Part shown: piece by piece, positions 17,928-27,616 of the stretch
How positions within the stretch are numbered: position 1 is the stretch's first letter
Layout of the letters: each line of letters opens with the position of its first letter
Assembly (NCBI GenBank): GCA_903872155.1
Contig: CAIQJP010000161.1
Location: 1-64,000 of the forward strand
Reading direction: 5' to 3'
Length of the DNA stretch: 64,000 nucleotides
Source: an uncultured Actinomycetes bacterium
GTDB lineage: Bacteria > Actinomycetota > Acidimicrobiia > Acidimicrobiales > Ilumatobacteraceae
Made by a program: the position numbers and the translations under genes
The notes under the pieces: generated by a model
The model's input: only the letters and a program-made list of their open reading frames with translations
Told to the model about the DNA's origin: nothing
The model's database searches: none

Positions 17928-18872
17928 TTATGGCGGGGTCAATCCCCCACGATGAGCAAGTCCAGTCAGGCTCGCGACCTCCGTCAACCCGTGCCGTGTC
18001 ACCCACTCGGAGAGTTCACCAGCAATTTTGAAACAGGCGCGAGGGTCAGCAAAAGTCGCCGTGCCAACTTGAACTGCACTGGCGCCCGCCAGCATCAGTT
18101 CTGCTGCTTCCCAACCCGATGTCACTCCCCCAACTCCAACGATGGGCAGATTCGGCAAGGCTGCGTGGACATCAAAGACCGTGCGCACTGCCACTGGATG
18201 AATTGCCCGGCCCGAAATGCCCCCTCCGCCGTTGCCAAGAGCAGGTCGGCCCGTTTCGGGGTCAAGCACCATTCCGACCACGGTGTTAATTAACGTGACT
18301 GCCTCGGCCCCAGCTTCGTGCACTGCTTGTGCAACCGCGATCACTCGATCAGTATTTGGACTGAGCTTGGCCCACAACGGATATTCAAGAACTGAACAGG
18401 CCGCCATCACTTCAGCCGACATGGCTATGTCGTGCGCGAAGATTCCGTGACCATGCATATTTGGACACGACAAATTGACTTCTACTGCAATCACTGTTGA
18501 GCGATGCGGTGAACGCTCTAATCCGTCGTGTAAGAGTTGCGCGGCTTGACGATATTCATCAACCGAACGTCCCCAAATACTGACGACCGCCGACGCATTG
18601 ACCGCAGCCATTGCTGGCAAGTCGTGTTCGATCCAATGTTGAACTCCTAAGCCTTGCAATCCGACGGCATTAATCATGCCTTGAGCAATCGGATGCACAC
18701 GTGGAGCGGGATTACCTGCCCATTCGGTAGCGGCAATTGATTTGACAACAACTGCACCAATTGAATCAAGCGCTCCATATGCCGATAGTTCGGCTCCGTG
18801 CCCAGCAGTGCCAGATGCAGCCATGACTGGATGCACTAATTCAACTGAACCGACCCGTACATGCGAATTCAC
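17928..18872 (-). CDS. pyrD: dihydroorotate dehydrogenase, class 1B-like catalytic subunit
   Basis: Oxidises dihydroorotate to orotate. The 314 residues form an FMN-binding TIM barrel with NLSCPNMHGHGIF (active-site Cys segment), then INTVVGMVLDPETGRP, GNGGGGISGRAIHPVAVRTV, and the phosphate-binding GVGGVTSGWEAAELML. These motifs match class 1B enzymes, which normally pair with the iron-sulfur subunit PyrK. No pyrK is in the window. The gene follows carB by 10 bp, where many actinobacteria carry pyrF. Confidence 0.93.
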   Translation of the reverse strand: MNSHVRVGSVELVHPVMAASGTAGHGAELSAYGALDSIGAVVVKSIAATEWAGNPAPRVHPIAQGMINAVGLQGLGVQHWIEHDLPAMAAVNASAVVSIWGRSVDEYRQAAQLLHDGLERSPHRSTVIAVEVNLSCPNMHGHGIFAHDIAMSAEVMAACSVLEYPLWAKLSPNTDRVIAVAQAVHEAGAEAVTLINTVVGMVLDPETGRPALGNGGGGISGRAIHPVAVRTVFDVHAALPNLPIVGVGGVTSGWEAAELMLAGASAVQVGTATFADPRACFKIAGELSEWVTRHGLTEVASLTGLAHRGGLTPP

Positions 18873-18882
18873 AATTTTGCTC

Positions 18883-21800
18883 TCACCTTCCGTGGTATTC
18901 CTGCAGGCTCTTCACTTCAAGCGCGTGATCAAGTTGTTCAGCCATTCCTTGCGCAGCGGCAAGTGCAGCTTCAACAGTTGTGACTGAGCACACTCGGTGA
19001 ACATTGGCTGCTTTACGAATTGCTTCGCCGTCAGTTCGGCCACCACGACCTTGTGGCGTGTTGATGACAAAGGAAATCTCACCACTGGCAATGAGGTTGA
19101 CTGCAGTGATCTTGGCACCTTCACTAACTTTGCCGACGACTGCATCAACCATGTAACCAAATCGACTGAGGTAATTCGCAGTACCAGGCGTCGCAACAAT
19201 GCCAAAGCCGAGCGCACGCAGACGTTTGGCCACAACAATTCCGGCAGGCTTATCTCCATCGGCGAGCGACAAGAAAACAGTTCCACTCGTTGGCAACACT
19301 GTGCCAGCGGCAAGTTCAGCTTTGTAGAAGGCTCGACCAAAGGTCACGTCAATACCCATCACTTCACCGGTTGACCGCATTTCTGGTCCGAGTGCAGTGT
19401 CGACTTCGGGGAATCGACTGAATGGCAATACTGCTTCTTTCACCGCAACGGTGTTTGGTGAATCAAGCAAAACCGATCGAGTAAGCAAACCCTCGGTTCG
19501 CAATTCGGCCAAGGTTGATCCGAGCATGACGCGGGTGGCTACTTTGGCCAACGGCACACCCGTTGCCTTCGCAACAAACGGAACCGTACGACTTGCTCGT
19601 GGGTTCGCTTCAATCACATACACATTGGTTCCAGCGACCGCAAACTGCACGTTGATCAGTCCACGCACGTCAAGCGCAGTCGCAATCGCAGTCGTGTACG
19701 ACTCGATGACTTCAACAACCCAAGCGGGAAGTGTTTGCGGAGGAATAGCGCATGCCGAGTCGCCAGAGTGAACGCCAGCTTCTTCGACGTGCTCCATAAC
19801 TCCACCGATTAACACTTCTCCGGTGTGATCGCGAATCGCATCAACATCGACTTCTGTTGCATCCTCAAGGAAACGATCAATCAAGACGGGACGTTCGGCC
19901 GAAAGCCCGCCCTCTTTGCCCAAACTGCCGTACCCCGAGAGTTCGGCCATGGCTCGAGCTAAATGATCGCGATCATGCACGATCTGCATTCCTCGACCAC
20001 CCAACACATAACTCGGGCGTACGAGAACCGGGAATCCCACCCGATCAACCATTGCCATGGCTTGCTCAAGATTGACCGCTGTTCCACCTGGCGGTTGCGG
20101 AATGCTGAGCGACTCACATAATTCATTCCACTTCTCGCGGTCCTCAGCAAGGTCGATTGACGCTGGTGATGTACCAGCAATGAGATCGACTGGTATCTGA
20201 CCAGAAAGTTTGAGCGGCGTTTGGCCACCTAGTGAAACGATCACTTTGGGCTTTTTCCCACCGGCAGCTGCCGTTTCGGCAGCAATCACGTTCAACACAT
20301 CTTCTTTGGTCAGCGGCTCAAAATACAGACGATCTGATGTGTCGTAGTCGGTTGAAACCGTCTCTGGGTTGCAGTTCACCATGACTGTTTCAAAGCCCGC
20401 GTCACGTAACGCGAATGATGCGTGAACGCAGCAATAGTCAAACTCAATTCCTTGACCGATGCGGTTAGGACCAGATCCCAAGATGATGACTCGTTGACGA
20501 TCGGATTCGCGAACTTCATTTTCATCTTCGTACGTCGAGTAGTGATAGGGCGTCAGAGCAGCAAACTCGGCTGAACATGTATCGACTGTCTTATACGTAG
20601 GAATAACGCCGGCGGCTTCGCGGGCTTCTCGCACCTCTGATTCGGAACTACCCCAGAGATATGCCAACTGTGCATCGCTGAAACCAACCCGCTTCACGCG
20701 CCTCCACGCGGCCTTGGTCATCGCCGATGGACGTAATTCTTTGACGGCATCGCGTTCTTCAATGATGATTGACATCTGATCTAAGAACCAAGGATCAACC
20801 TTGCACGCCGCGTGCACGTCATCTACTGAAACTCCGCGCAAGAGCAACTCTCCGATAATGAAAATTCGATCGGGAGTTGGAATATCAACAAGACGCATCA
20901 ACTCTTCGGTTGAGATTTCGGCAAGTTGCTTTTCAGCAGGATCACAATTCAGACCCAAACGTCCTTGCTCCAGTGAACGCAATGCTTTTTGCAAACTTTC
21001 GGGGAAAGTACGGCCAATAGCCATCACTTCTCCGACGCTTTGCATTTGAGTTCCGAGAATGCCGCTCGTGCCAGGAAGCTTTTCAAAGGCCCAGCGCGGA
21101 ATCTTGGTCACGACATAGTCGATCGTTGGCTCGAAACTTGCCGGCGTCGCTTTGGTGATGTCGTTCGGAATTTCGTCAAGTGTGTAACCAACCGCCAACT
21201 TCGCAGCGATCTTGGCGATCGGGAATCCGGTGGCCTTTGACGCCAATGCACTTGATCGTGAAACGCGTGGGTTCATTTCAATCACAACAACATCACCATT
21301 GGCCGGGTTGACCGCAAATTGCACGTTTGATCCACCGGTTTCAACACCAACACGACGAATACATGCCAAGGCCGCATCACGCATGATTTGGTATTCAACA
21401 TCGCTCAGTGTTTGCGCAGGAGCCACCGTGATGGAGTCACCGGTGTGCACTCCCATTGGATCAAAGTTTTCGATCGAACAAATGATGACGCAGTTATCGG
21501 CAGTATCGCGCATGACTTCAAGTTCGTATTCTTTCCAACCCGCAATACTTTTCTCGATGAGAATTTCACGAATTGGACTCGCGTCAAGACCATTTGCTGC
21601 CAGTTGTGCAAACTCTTCTGCAGTACTTGCGATTCCTGTTCCACGACCACCCAAAATGTATGCAGGGCGAATAATGGCGGGAAGACCAATGGTCTTGATG
21701 ACTTCAAGCGCGTCCTCCATCGTGTGAGCAATGCCACTCTCGGGAACTTTGAGACCAATTTCAATCATGGCTTTTTTGAACTTGTCGCGATCTTCTGCAG

Positions 21801-22176
21801 TCGAGATTGATTCAGCGTTAGCACCAATGAGTTCAGGGGTTCCTGGCACACCCACAAGTCCACGTTCGTACAAAGCCATTGCCAAGTTAAGCCCGGTCTG
21901 ACCACCAAGGGTTGGAAGAACAGCATCAGGTTTTTCGCGCTCAATAATTTTCGCGATGACTTCCCAAGTCAATGGTTCGATGTATGTGCGATCGGCAAAG
22001 TCTGGGTCGGTCATGATCGTGGCCGGATTCGAGTTTGCCAAAATGACGCGGTAGCCCTCTTCTTTAAGAACACGACACGCTTGAGTTCCGGAATAGTCAA
22101 ACTCACACGCCTGTCCGATCACAATTGGACCAGAACCGATAATCAAAATTGAGTGGATATCAGTGCGCTTGGGCAT
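18883..22176 (-). CDS. carB: carbamoyl-phosphate synthase large subunit
   Basis: 1097 residues, normal for CarB. Two homologous ATP-grasp halves are visible: [19 protein letters not shown] and [10 protein letters not shown] in the first, [20 protein letters not shown] and [10 protein letters not shown] in the second. The C-terminal MGS-like allosteric domain ([19 protein letters not shown]) usually senses UMP and ornithine. carA ends 1 bp upstream. The product feeds both arginine and pyrimidine synthesis, which fits the ArgR-type site before carA inside a pyrimidine operon. Confidence 0.98.
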   Translation of the reverse strand: MPKRTDIHSILIIGSGPIVIGQACEFDYSGTQACRVLKEEGYRVILANSNPATIMTDPDFADRTYIEPLTWEVIAKIIEREKPDAVLPTLGGQTGLNLAMALYERGLVGVPGTPELIGANAESISTAEDRDKFKKAMIEIGLKVPESGIAHTMEDALEVIKTIGLPAIIRPAYILGGRGTGIASTAEEFAQLAANGLDASPIREILIEKSIAGWKEYELEVMRDTADNCVIICSIENFDPMGVHTGDSITVAPAQTLSDVEYQIMRDAALACIRRVGVETGGSNVQFAVNPANGDVVVIEMNPRVSRSSALASKATGFPIAKIAAKLAVGYTLDEIPNDITKATPASFEPTIDYVVTKIPRWAFEKLPGTSGILGTQMQSVGEVMAIGRTFPESLQKALRSLEQGRLGLNCDPAEKQLAEISTEELMRLVDIPTPDRIFIIGELLLRGVSVDDVHAACKVDPWFLDQMSIIIEERDAVKELRPSAMTKAAWRRVKRVGFSDAQLAYLWGSSESEVREAREAAGVIPTYKTVDTCSAEFAALTPYHYSTYEDENEVRESDRQRVIILGSGPNRIGQGIEFDYCCVHASFALRDAGFETVMVNCNPETVSTDYDTSDRLYFEPLTKEDVLNVIAAETAAAGGKKPKVIVSLGGQTPLKLSGQIPVDLIAGTSPASIDLAEDREKWNELCESLSIPQPPGGTAVNLEQAMAMVDRVGFPVLVRPSYVLGGRGMQIVHDRDHLARAMAELSGYGSLGKEGGLSAERPVLIDRFLEDATEVDVDAIRDHTGEVLIGGVMEHVEEAGVHSGDSACAIPPQTLPAWVVEVIESYTTAIATALDVRGLINVQFAVAGTNVYVIEANPRASRTVPFVAKATGVPLAKVATRVMLGSTLAELRTEGLLTRSVLLDSPNTVAVKEAVLPFSRFPEVDTALGPEMRSTGEVMGIDVTFGRAFYKAELAAGTVLPTSGTVFLSLADGDKPAGIVVAKRLRALGFGIVATPGTANYLSRFGYMVDAVVGKVSEGAKITAVNLIASGEISFVINTPQGRGGRTDGEAIRKAANVHRVCSVTTVEAALAAAQGMAEQLDHALEVKSLQEYHGR

Positions 22177-22177
22177 G

Positions 22178-23263
22178 TCAGAAGGTTCCGTTCTGCATCA
22201 GTTGTGCAAATTGTTCAAAGAGGTAACGACTGTCATGTGGTCCTGGCCCAGCCTCGGGGTGATATTGCACACTGAATGCCGGCGCGTCGAGTACTCGCAT
22301 CCCTTCGTTGGTCTGGTCGTTGAGGTTGAGGTGAGTCACAGCCACTCGCCCACCCAAACTTTCAGCGTCAACGCAGAAGTTGTGATTTTGACTCGTGATT
22401 TCAACGTGGCCCGATGCGAGATGTTGGACCGGATGATTGCCGCCATGATGTCCAAATGGCAATTTGTAAGTCGTGCCACCAAGTGCACGACTGAGCAATT
22501 GATGGCCGAGACAAATACCGAAGAGAGGCACCTGGCCAACAAGATCACGAATTGCGTCGACGGCATACGGAACAGCAGCTGGGTCTCCTGGACCATTTGA
22601 CAGGAACACGCCATGAGGCTGACGAGCCAGCACTTCAGCAGCCGTCGTTGATGCAGGAACAACTTCGATCGTGGCGATCTCTGACAAACATCGCAAAATC
22701 GTTGTCTTAATTCCGAAGTCGTATGCCACAACTTTCAGCGGACCATTTCCGAATGAATACGGCTTGTCGGTCGTCACGGTAGCGACGAGGTCAATTCCGT
22801 CAGTGCCTTTTTCGGCACGAGCCGCAGCAAGTAAATCACTTTGTGAAGCAGTGCCAAATGCACCAGGCATGGCCCCCGTATCGCGCAAGATTCTTGTGAG
22901 TCGCCGTGTATCAATTCCGGCGATCCCGGCAATGCCACTCTTTTTCAATAATTCGTTCAGACTTTGTTCAGCACGAAAGTTGCTATGTCGACGGGCCAAG
23001 TCACGAACAATGACACCACGGCAAAATGGTCGACGCGATTCATCGTCAGCAACGGTCGTTCCGTAGTTGCCGATATGCGGATAGGTGAACGTAATGATCT
23101 GTCCGGCGTAACTCGGATCGGTCACCACTTCTTGATAGCCACTTAATACGGTATTAAAGACAACTTCGCCTGTTGAAATACCGTTGGGTGCTTCGGCGCC
23201 AATGGCTTCTCCTTCAAACACGCTTCCATCAGCGAGCACGAGCGCTGCTTCACGAATTGCCAT
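22178..23263 (-). CDS. carA: carbamoyl-phosphate synthase small subunit
   Basis: The glutaminase subunit. Its N-terminal CarA domain begins [19 protein letters not shown]; the class I glutamine amidotransferase domain has the nucleophile Cys in [17 protein letters not shown] and the His-Glu pair in [14 protein letters not shown]. Three ATG codons run together at 23269-23261. The third (23263) has the best spacing from an AGGG ribosome site. At about 361 residues it is slightly shorter than E. coli CarA. Its own promoter and operator lie between it and pyrC. Confidence 0.97.
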   Translation of the reverse strand: MAIREAALVLADGSVFEGEAIGAEAPNGISTGEVVFNTVLSGYQEVVTDPSYAGQIITFTYPHIGNYGTTVADDESRRPFCRGVIVRDLARRHSNFRAEQSLNELLKKSGIAGIAGIDTRRLTRILRDTGAMPGAFGTASQSDLLAAARAEKGTDGIDLVATVTTDKPYSFGNGPLKVVAYDFGIKTTILRCLSEIATIEVVPASTTAAEVLARQPHGVFLSNGPGDPAAVPYAVDAIRDLVGQVPLFGICLGHQLLSRALGGTTYKLPFGHHGGNHPVQHLASGHVEITSQNHNFCVDAESLGGRVAVTHLNLNDQTNEGMRVLDAPAFSVQYHPEAGPGPHDSRYLFEQFAQLMQNGTF

Positions 23264-23277
23264 CATCATCCCTGTTC

Positions 23278-23307
23278 TGCATATTTATGCACTCTAGTGT
23301 ATTATTA
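23278..23307 (-). promoter_or_regulatory. carA promoter with ArgR (ARG box) operator
   Basis: On the minus strand a -10-like TAATAAT (23307-23301) is followed by TGCATAAATATGCA (23291-23278). This has 6-bp inverted arms and differs from the classic ARG-box form TGAAT-N4-ATTCA at only two symmetric positions. The half-sites match the TGCAT seen in actinobacterial ARG boxes and in the argC-upstream element of this window. The element would cover the transcript start and lies 14 nt from the likely ATG. No convincing -35 is seen. Confidence 0.6.
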
Positions 23308-23320
23308 ACAATCTGCCCAA

Positions 23321-24628
23321 TCATCGCTGCGCAACTCCGTCGCGGACCACAACTTGACCCGAAAAGACCGTGTGGCGAACCTTGCCGCGCACTGTTCGCC
23401 CGTGATACGGCGTATTTTTGCTCTTGCTGGCCACCACTTCACGATCGACCACCCATTCACAGGTCGGGTCAAAAATGGCCAAATTTGCAGCCTCACCAAC
23501 TGCGACTGGACGACCGTGACGATCACCAACTCCCGCGATGCGCGCCGGTTTCCAACTGAGTGCCGCAACTACCGAGTGGGCATCCATGTTCAGTTCGGTC
23601 AATGACAATGCCAACGCGGTTTCCAGTCCGAGCATTCCTGGCGGAGCTTGATCAAGCGGTTGTTCTTTGAGGTGACTCGCGTGAGGCGCGTGGTCTGTGG
23701 CAATTGCGTCGATCGTGCCGTCGCGCAAACCTTCTTTGAGTGCAGCAATATCGGCCGGCGTGCGCAATGGAGGATTCACTTTAAAAACCGGATCGAAACT
23801 ACGTAGTGCCTCATCAGTCAATGTGAAGTGATGTGGTGTGGCTTCAGCGGTGATCGGCAAACCTTCGGCCTTAGCGTGGCGCACCATCTCCACACTGCGT
23901 TCGGTTGACAAATGCAAGAAGTGAATGCGCGAACCCGTCAGGCGCACGAGTTCGATATCTCGATGCACCATCAGTTCTTCAGCGATTGCTGGCCAACCTG
24001 GCAAACCAAGATGACTACAACACGATCCTTCGTGCATGACCGCCCCGACAGTCAAACTGCTCACTTCACAATGTTGTGCAAGCGTGATGTCGAGATCGCG
24101 AGCGTATTCAAGTGCCCGGCGCATTAAGAGCGGATCTTGTACGCCATTGCCGTCATCGGTAAACAACGTGACTCCAGCATCGCGAAGTTCGCCATAAGGC
24201 GCTAAAGCCTGCCCAGCCCGACCAACCGTGATGCACGCGGAAGGGATGACTTCGCACAGTCCAGCACGTTCGCCTTGTGCACGAACGAACTCAACCACAA
24301 TGCGTGAATCTTGCGACGGTTCGGTATTTGGCATCGCAACAACAGCAGTAAAACCACCCAAAGCCGCAGCCCGACTGCCTGTTTCAATCGTTTCTGATTC
24401 TTCGCGACCTGGCTCACGCAAATGCACATGGAGATCAACAAATCCGGGAGAGACAAAACAATTTGTTGCATCAAGATCAATATCAGCTTTGGGCAACTTT
24501 GAACCAGCGTCGACAACTTCGGTAATCACGCCTCCAGCAATATGAATATCGGCAAGCCGTCCTTGCGCGTCGGTGGTTTCGTCAAGAATGCGGCCACCGC
24601 GAATATTGATCAGTTGTACTTCTTTCAT
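23321..24628 (-). CDS. pyrC: dihydroorotase
   Basis: Zinc amidohydrolase that closes carbamoyl-aspartate to dihydroorotate. 435 residues. The metal-binding DLHVHLREPG lies near residues 65-75. Later HxxE/His segments (LAQHCEVSSL, then IHFLHLST) and the catalytic Asp in AIATDHAPH follow. This is the type I class typical of Gram-positives. ATG 24628 overlaps the pyrB stop by 4 bp. Confidence 0.97.
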   Translation of the reverse strand: MKEVQLINIRGGRILDETTDAQGRLADIHIAGGVITEVVDAGSKLPKADIDLDATNCFVSPGFVDLHVHLREPGREESETIETGSRAAALGGFTAVVAMPNTEPSQDSRIVVEFVRAQGERAGLCEVIPSACITVGRAGQALAPYGELRDAGVTLFTDDGNGVQDPLLMRRALEYARDLDITLAQHCEVSSLTVGAVMHEGSCCSHLGLPGWPAIAEELMVHRDIELVRLTGSRIHFLHLSTERSVEMVRHAKAEGLPITAEATPHHFTLTDEALRSFDPVFKVNPPLRTPADIAALKEGLRDGTIDAIATDHAPHASHLKEQPLDQAPPGMLGLETALALSLTELNMDAHSVVAALSWKPARIAGVGDRHGRPVAVGEAANLAIFDPTCEWVVDREVVASKSKNTPYHGRTVRGKVRHTVFSGQVVVRDGVAQR

Positions 24629-25575
24629 GACACGACTCCTGCTCCAGTTTCGGTTCCACCTAAGACATCAAAAAGAACTGCCATTCGTACCGACACGCCA
24701 TTGGCAACTTGCTGCGTAATCATGTTGTTCGGCAATGACGATGGGTCGATCAACATCTCCACACCACGATTCATCGGACCTGGGTGCATAAGTAGCGCGT
24801 GGCCTGGCAACATTTTCGCGCGTCGTTCATCAAGGCCATAACGTGCTGAATACTCCCCGAGGTGTGGCACCAAAGCTTCGTTCATTCGCTCGCGCTGCAT
24901 GCGCAACATGTACAGCACATCGAGTTCGCCGATGACATCATCAAGCGACGACGAAATTGATACTGGCCAACCTTCAATTTCTGGTGGCAACAATGTTCGT
25001 GGCGCAACCAAAACAACTGTGGCACCAAGGGCTGTAAACGCTTGGATATCACTACGAGCAACTCGGCTATGGCGAATATCGCCAACAATTCCGATCTTCA
25101 GACCTTTCAAACAGTCATTACTTGGCACCCGACCCAACGTTGACATGATGGTGAAACTGTCGAGCAACGCTTGTGTTGGGTGTTGATGCCATCCGTCGCC
25201 GGCGTTGATTATTGAGGCATCAGTCCATTCACTTAGTTGCCACGGAATACCGCTCGTTTTGTGTCGCACAACAAAAGCCGCAACGCCCATTGCGCTCACC
25301 GTTTCAATTGTGTCTTTTAGGCTCTCGCCCTTATTCACGCTTGACGTTGACACACTAAAAGTCATTGTGTCGGCCGACAGACGTTTGGCTGCCGTTTCAA
25401 AACTGATGCGCGTACGCGTTGAGTCTTCAAAGAACAAACTGACCACCGTGCGACCATTCAGCGCAGGAACCTTGGGCACTGGACGTCGATTGACTTCGGC
25501 CATGTGATTTGCCAAACCCAGAATCCGCACAATCCCGTCAACACCAAGTTCGGGGATGCTGCGTAAGTGCTTCAT
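24625..25575 (-). CDS. pyrB: aspartate carbamoyltransferase catalytic subunit
   Basis: Condenses carbamoyl phosphate and aspartate. 316 residues with the carbamoyl-phosphate motif [13 protein letters not shown] at about residues 49-61, the [12 protein letters not shown] loop carrying the catalytic Lys, and [11 protein letters not shown]. No regulatory pyrI gene is present, as expected in Gram-positives, where control is by PyrR. ATGA overlap with pyrR upstream and with pyrC downstream. Confidence 0.97.
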   Translation of the reverse strand: MKHLRSIPELGVDGIVRILGLANHMAEVNRRPVPKVPALNGRTVVSLFFEDSTRTRISFETAAKRLSADTMTFSVSTSSVNKGESLKDTIETVSAMGVAAFVVRHKTSGIPWQLSEWTDASIINAGDGWHQHPTQALLDSFTIMSTLGRVPSNDCLKGLKIGIVGDIRHSRVARSDIQAFTALGATVVLVAPRTLLPPEIEGWPVSISSSLDDVIGELDVLYMLRMQRERMNEALVPHLGEYSARYGLDERRAKMLPGHALLMHPGPMNRGVEMLIDPSSLPNNMITQQVANGVSVRMAVLFDVLGGTETGAGVVS

Positions 25576-26150
25576 GCGTTCACCTTCTTTGACAAGGTCA
25601 CACCCTCGGGCGATACCAGCACGTCTTCGTCACGGCCAGTTGGGAGGTTCTTGCCCACGTAGTCGGGGCGAATGGGCAACTCACGGTGACCTCGATCAAT
25701 CATGACTGCGAGTTGCACCGAAGACGGTCGACCATATTGATTGAGCGCGTCAAGCGCAGCGCGAACGGTTCGTCCCGTAAACAACACATCGTCCACTAGA
25801 ACAACTTTTGATCCGGCAAGATCGGCAGGTATGTCGGTGACCGTCACCGGAGTGACTGGACGCAAACTGATGTCATCGCGAAACAGTGAGACATCGAGTT
25901 TTCCGAGAGGAATCGAGGGACGGGTCTCGCCCTCAATGTGGTTGATCGTGGCAACGAGTCGTTCAGCGAGCCACACCCCACCACGTTGCAAACCGACGAT
26001 GACAACTCCATCAAGACCGCGATTGCGTTCAATGATTTCATGGGCAATTCGAGTAATCGCACGATTGACATCGGCTTGGCCGAGCACCAAGACCTGGTTC
26101 GGCACAGTATTCAGAGTTGTGTTGGGGCGGTCGCCCGACGCTTGATTCAT
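25572..26150 (-). CDS. pyrR: bifunctional pyr operon regulator PyrR / uracil phosphoribosyltransferase
   Basis: A UMP-sensing RNA-binding regulator with uracil phosphoribosyltransferase activity. 192 residues. The PRPP-binding loop [17 protein letters not shown] (about residues 114-130) and the segment [13 protein letters not shown] are intact, as is the [19 protein letters not shown] region used in RNA binding and dimerisation. An AGGAG-type ribosome site precedes the ATG. It is the first gene of the pyrimidine cluster, and a PyrR-binding RNA element sits just upstream. Confidence 0.97.
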   Translation of the reverse strand: MNQASGDRPNTTLNTVPNQVLVLGQADVNRAITRIAHEIIERNRGLDGVVIVGLQRGGVWLAERLVATINHIEGETRPSIPLGKLDVSLFRDDISLRPVTPVTVTDIPADLAGSKVVLVDDVLFTGRTVRAALDALNQYGRPSSVQLAVMIDRGHRELPIRPDYVGKNLPTGRDEDVLVSPEGVTLSKKVNA

Positions 26151-26160
26151 GTTGTCCTCC

Positions 26161-26182
26161 GTATGAGCCTCACGGGACTCAC
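26161..26182 (-). promoter_or_regulatory. PyrR-binding RNA element in the pyrR leader
   Basis: The coding strand reads GTGAGTCCCGTGAGGCTCAT just before the pyrR ribosome site. GTGAG and CTCAT can pair around a loop TCCCGTGAGG. This resembles the PyrR binding loop (UCC-AGAGAGGCU type). The ribosome site (ACGGAGG) follows within a few bases and no terminator is present, so translational repression of pyrR, as described in Mycobacterium smegmatis, is more likely than attenuation. Confidence 0.65.
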
Positions 26183-26208
26183 TTCACGGTCGACAGCACC
26201 CTAGCAGT

Positions 26209-27138
26209 TCATTGGTCGTCGCGACAGCGCTTCAATACTTCTTCAAGGTCGGCGGGCAATTCACTGGTGAACTCGAGGGACTCACCTGTGAGGGGGTGAT
26301 CAAAGACCAAACGACCAGCGTGCAAGAACGGTCGGCCGATGACCAAGGGCATTCGTGCTCCGCCATATTGCGGGTCGCCGACGACCGAGTGCCCAGTGGC
26401 TTGCAGGTGGACGCGAATCTGATGGGTACGACCAGTCTCGAGTTCACAAGCGACCAACGAAACATCCGGGTCAGACATTGATTCAAGAACTTCGTAATTT
26501 GTGCGGGCCGGCTTGCCACTTGCGACAACTGCCATGCACAACGGATTTCGAGGGTCACGCCCGATCGGCGCATCAATCGTCCCAATAGGTGCAGCCGGAT
26601 GACCCCACACCAACGCCGTGTAATGGCGCTTCACTTCACGCAGTGACATCATCGCGACAAGTTCTTCGTACGCTTCTTGCGTTCGAGCGACAATTAAAAG
26701 TCCGGTCGTTCCAACATCAAGACGGTGGACGATGCCAGGACGATGCTCTTCGCCAACACCGGCGATTTCGGGAAACAGCGCAAGCAGTCCATTCACCAAC
26801 GTTTTGTCGTTGTTGCCCGCACCAGGGTGCACGACAACTCCGGCTGCCTTATTGATCACAATGATGTGCTCATCAGAATAAACAACGTCGACAACAATGC
26901 TCGGATCGGGTCCAGGCAATTCGGGCTGAGGAATTTTTGACAAGTCAACCGCAACAATTTGTCCGACCTTCAGACGCACTTTTCCCGACGGCGCAATGAC
27001 GCCATCAAGTTCGACTGCACCAAGAGCGATCGTTGCCGTTGCATCGGCGCGACTGATTTCAGCCATCAACGAAACGATGCGATCGAGACGCTCACCAGCT
27101 AACGAATCTGGTATTTCTTCAGTGATGATCTCAGACAT
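26209..27138 (-). CDS. rluD: RluA/RluD-family 23S rRNA pseudouridine synthase
   Basis: Isomerises uridines in 23S rRNA. An S4-like N-terminal RNA-binding domain (about residues 12-75) is followed by the RluA catalytic domain. The catalytic aspartate is Asp141 in HRLDVGTTGLLI; the usual TSG is TTG here. GRTHQIRVHLQATGHSVVGD near residue 240 is also conserved. 309 residues is normal. Its start overlaps lspA by 8 bp. The lspA-rluD pair is widely conserved. Exact target positions cannot be read from sequence. Confidence 0.94.
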   Translation of the reverse strand: MSEIITEEIPDSLAGERLDRIVSLMAEISRADATATIALGAVELDGVIAPSGKVRLKVGQIVAVDLSKIPQPELPGPDPSIVVDVVYSDEHIIVINKAAGVVVHPGAGNNDKTLVNGLLALFPEIAGVGEEHRPGIVHRLDVGTTGLLIVARTQEAYEELVAMMSLREVKRHYTALVWGHPAAPIGTIDAPIGRDPRNPLCMAVVASGKPARTNYEVLESMSDPDVSLVACELETGRTHQIRVHLQATGHSVVGDPQYGGARMPLVIGRPFLHAGRLVFDHPLTGESLEFTSELPADLEEVLKRCRDDQ

Positions 27139-27616
27139 GGTCGACTTTCGGTTGGAATAGCAAATAGCTCAAAACAAGGAGTCCCCCGCCAACATTGACG
27201 CAAATATCGGCGACATTGAAAATAGGAAACCATTGGAAGTCAATGAAATCAATGACCTTTCCATGCAACCACGCATCGCCTCGAAAAAGTCGATCGACGA
27301 TGTTGCCCATGGCACCACCCACAATCAGACCAATGGCAACAATGGAGATTTTGCTCCCCGATTGCCGCAATGAAAGAAGTAATCCGACGACCACAATCGT
27401 GGCGACAACTCCAATGATCGGCCCAAAACCTTGACCACGTCCAAAAGCCATACCACCGTTAAAAGACAAATTAAAACGCAAAGTCCACAACACATGAACG
27501 GTGTGTCCGTCATTGAGTTGAGACACCGCCCAATGTTTGCTGAGCTGATCAATACCGACGACAAGAGCAGCGATCAACAACGACAGACTGGGAATCTTGC
27601 GCTGGCTTTGACTCAC
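27131..27616 (-). CDS. lspA: lipoprotein signal peptidase (signal peptidase II)
   Basis: An inner-membrane aspartyl protease that removes signal peptides from prolipoproteins. 161 residues with four predicted membrane helices. Conserved blocks are DQLSKHWA, FNLSFNGGMAFG, GGAMGNIVDRLFRG (catalytic Asp108) and FPIFNVADICVNVG (catalytic Asp137). The start is GTG 27616, one base after the upstream DksA-like stop. Confidence 0.97.
   Translation of the reverse strand: MSQSQRKIPSLSLLIAALVVGIDQLSKHWAVSQLNDGHTVHVLWTLRFNLSFNGGMAFGRGQGFGPIIGVVATIVVVGLLLSLRQSGSKISIVAIGLIVGGAMGNIVDRLFRGDAWLHGKVIDFIDFQWFPIFNVADICVNVGGGLLVLSYLLFQPKVDHV

Noticed and set aside
21212-21727. 171-residue plus-strand frame antisense to carB
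   Set aside because: It mirrors conserved carB codons and has no independent ribosome site or domain.
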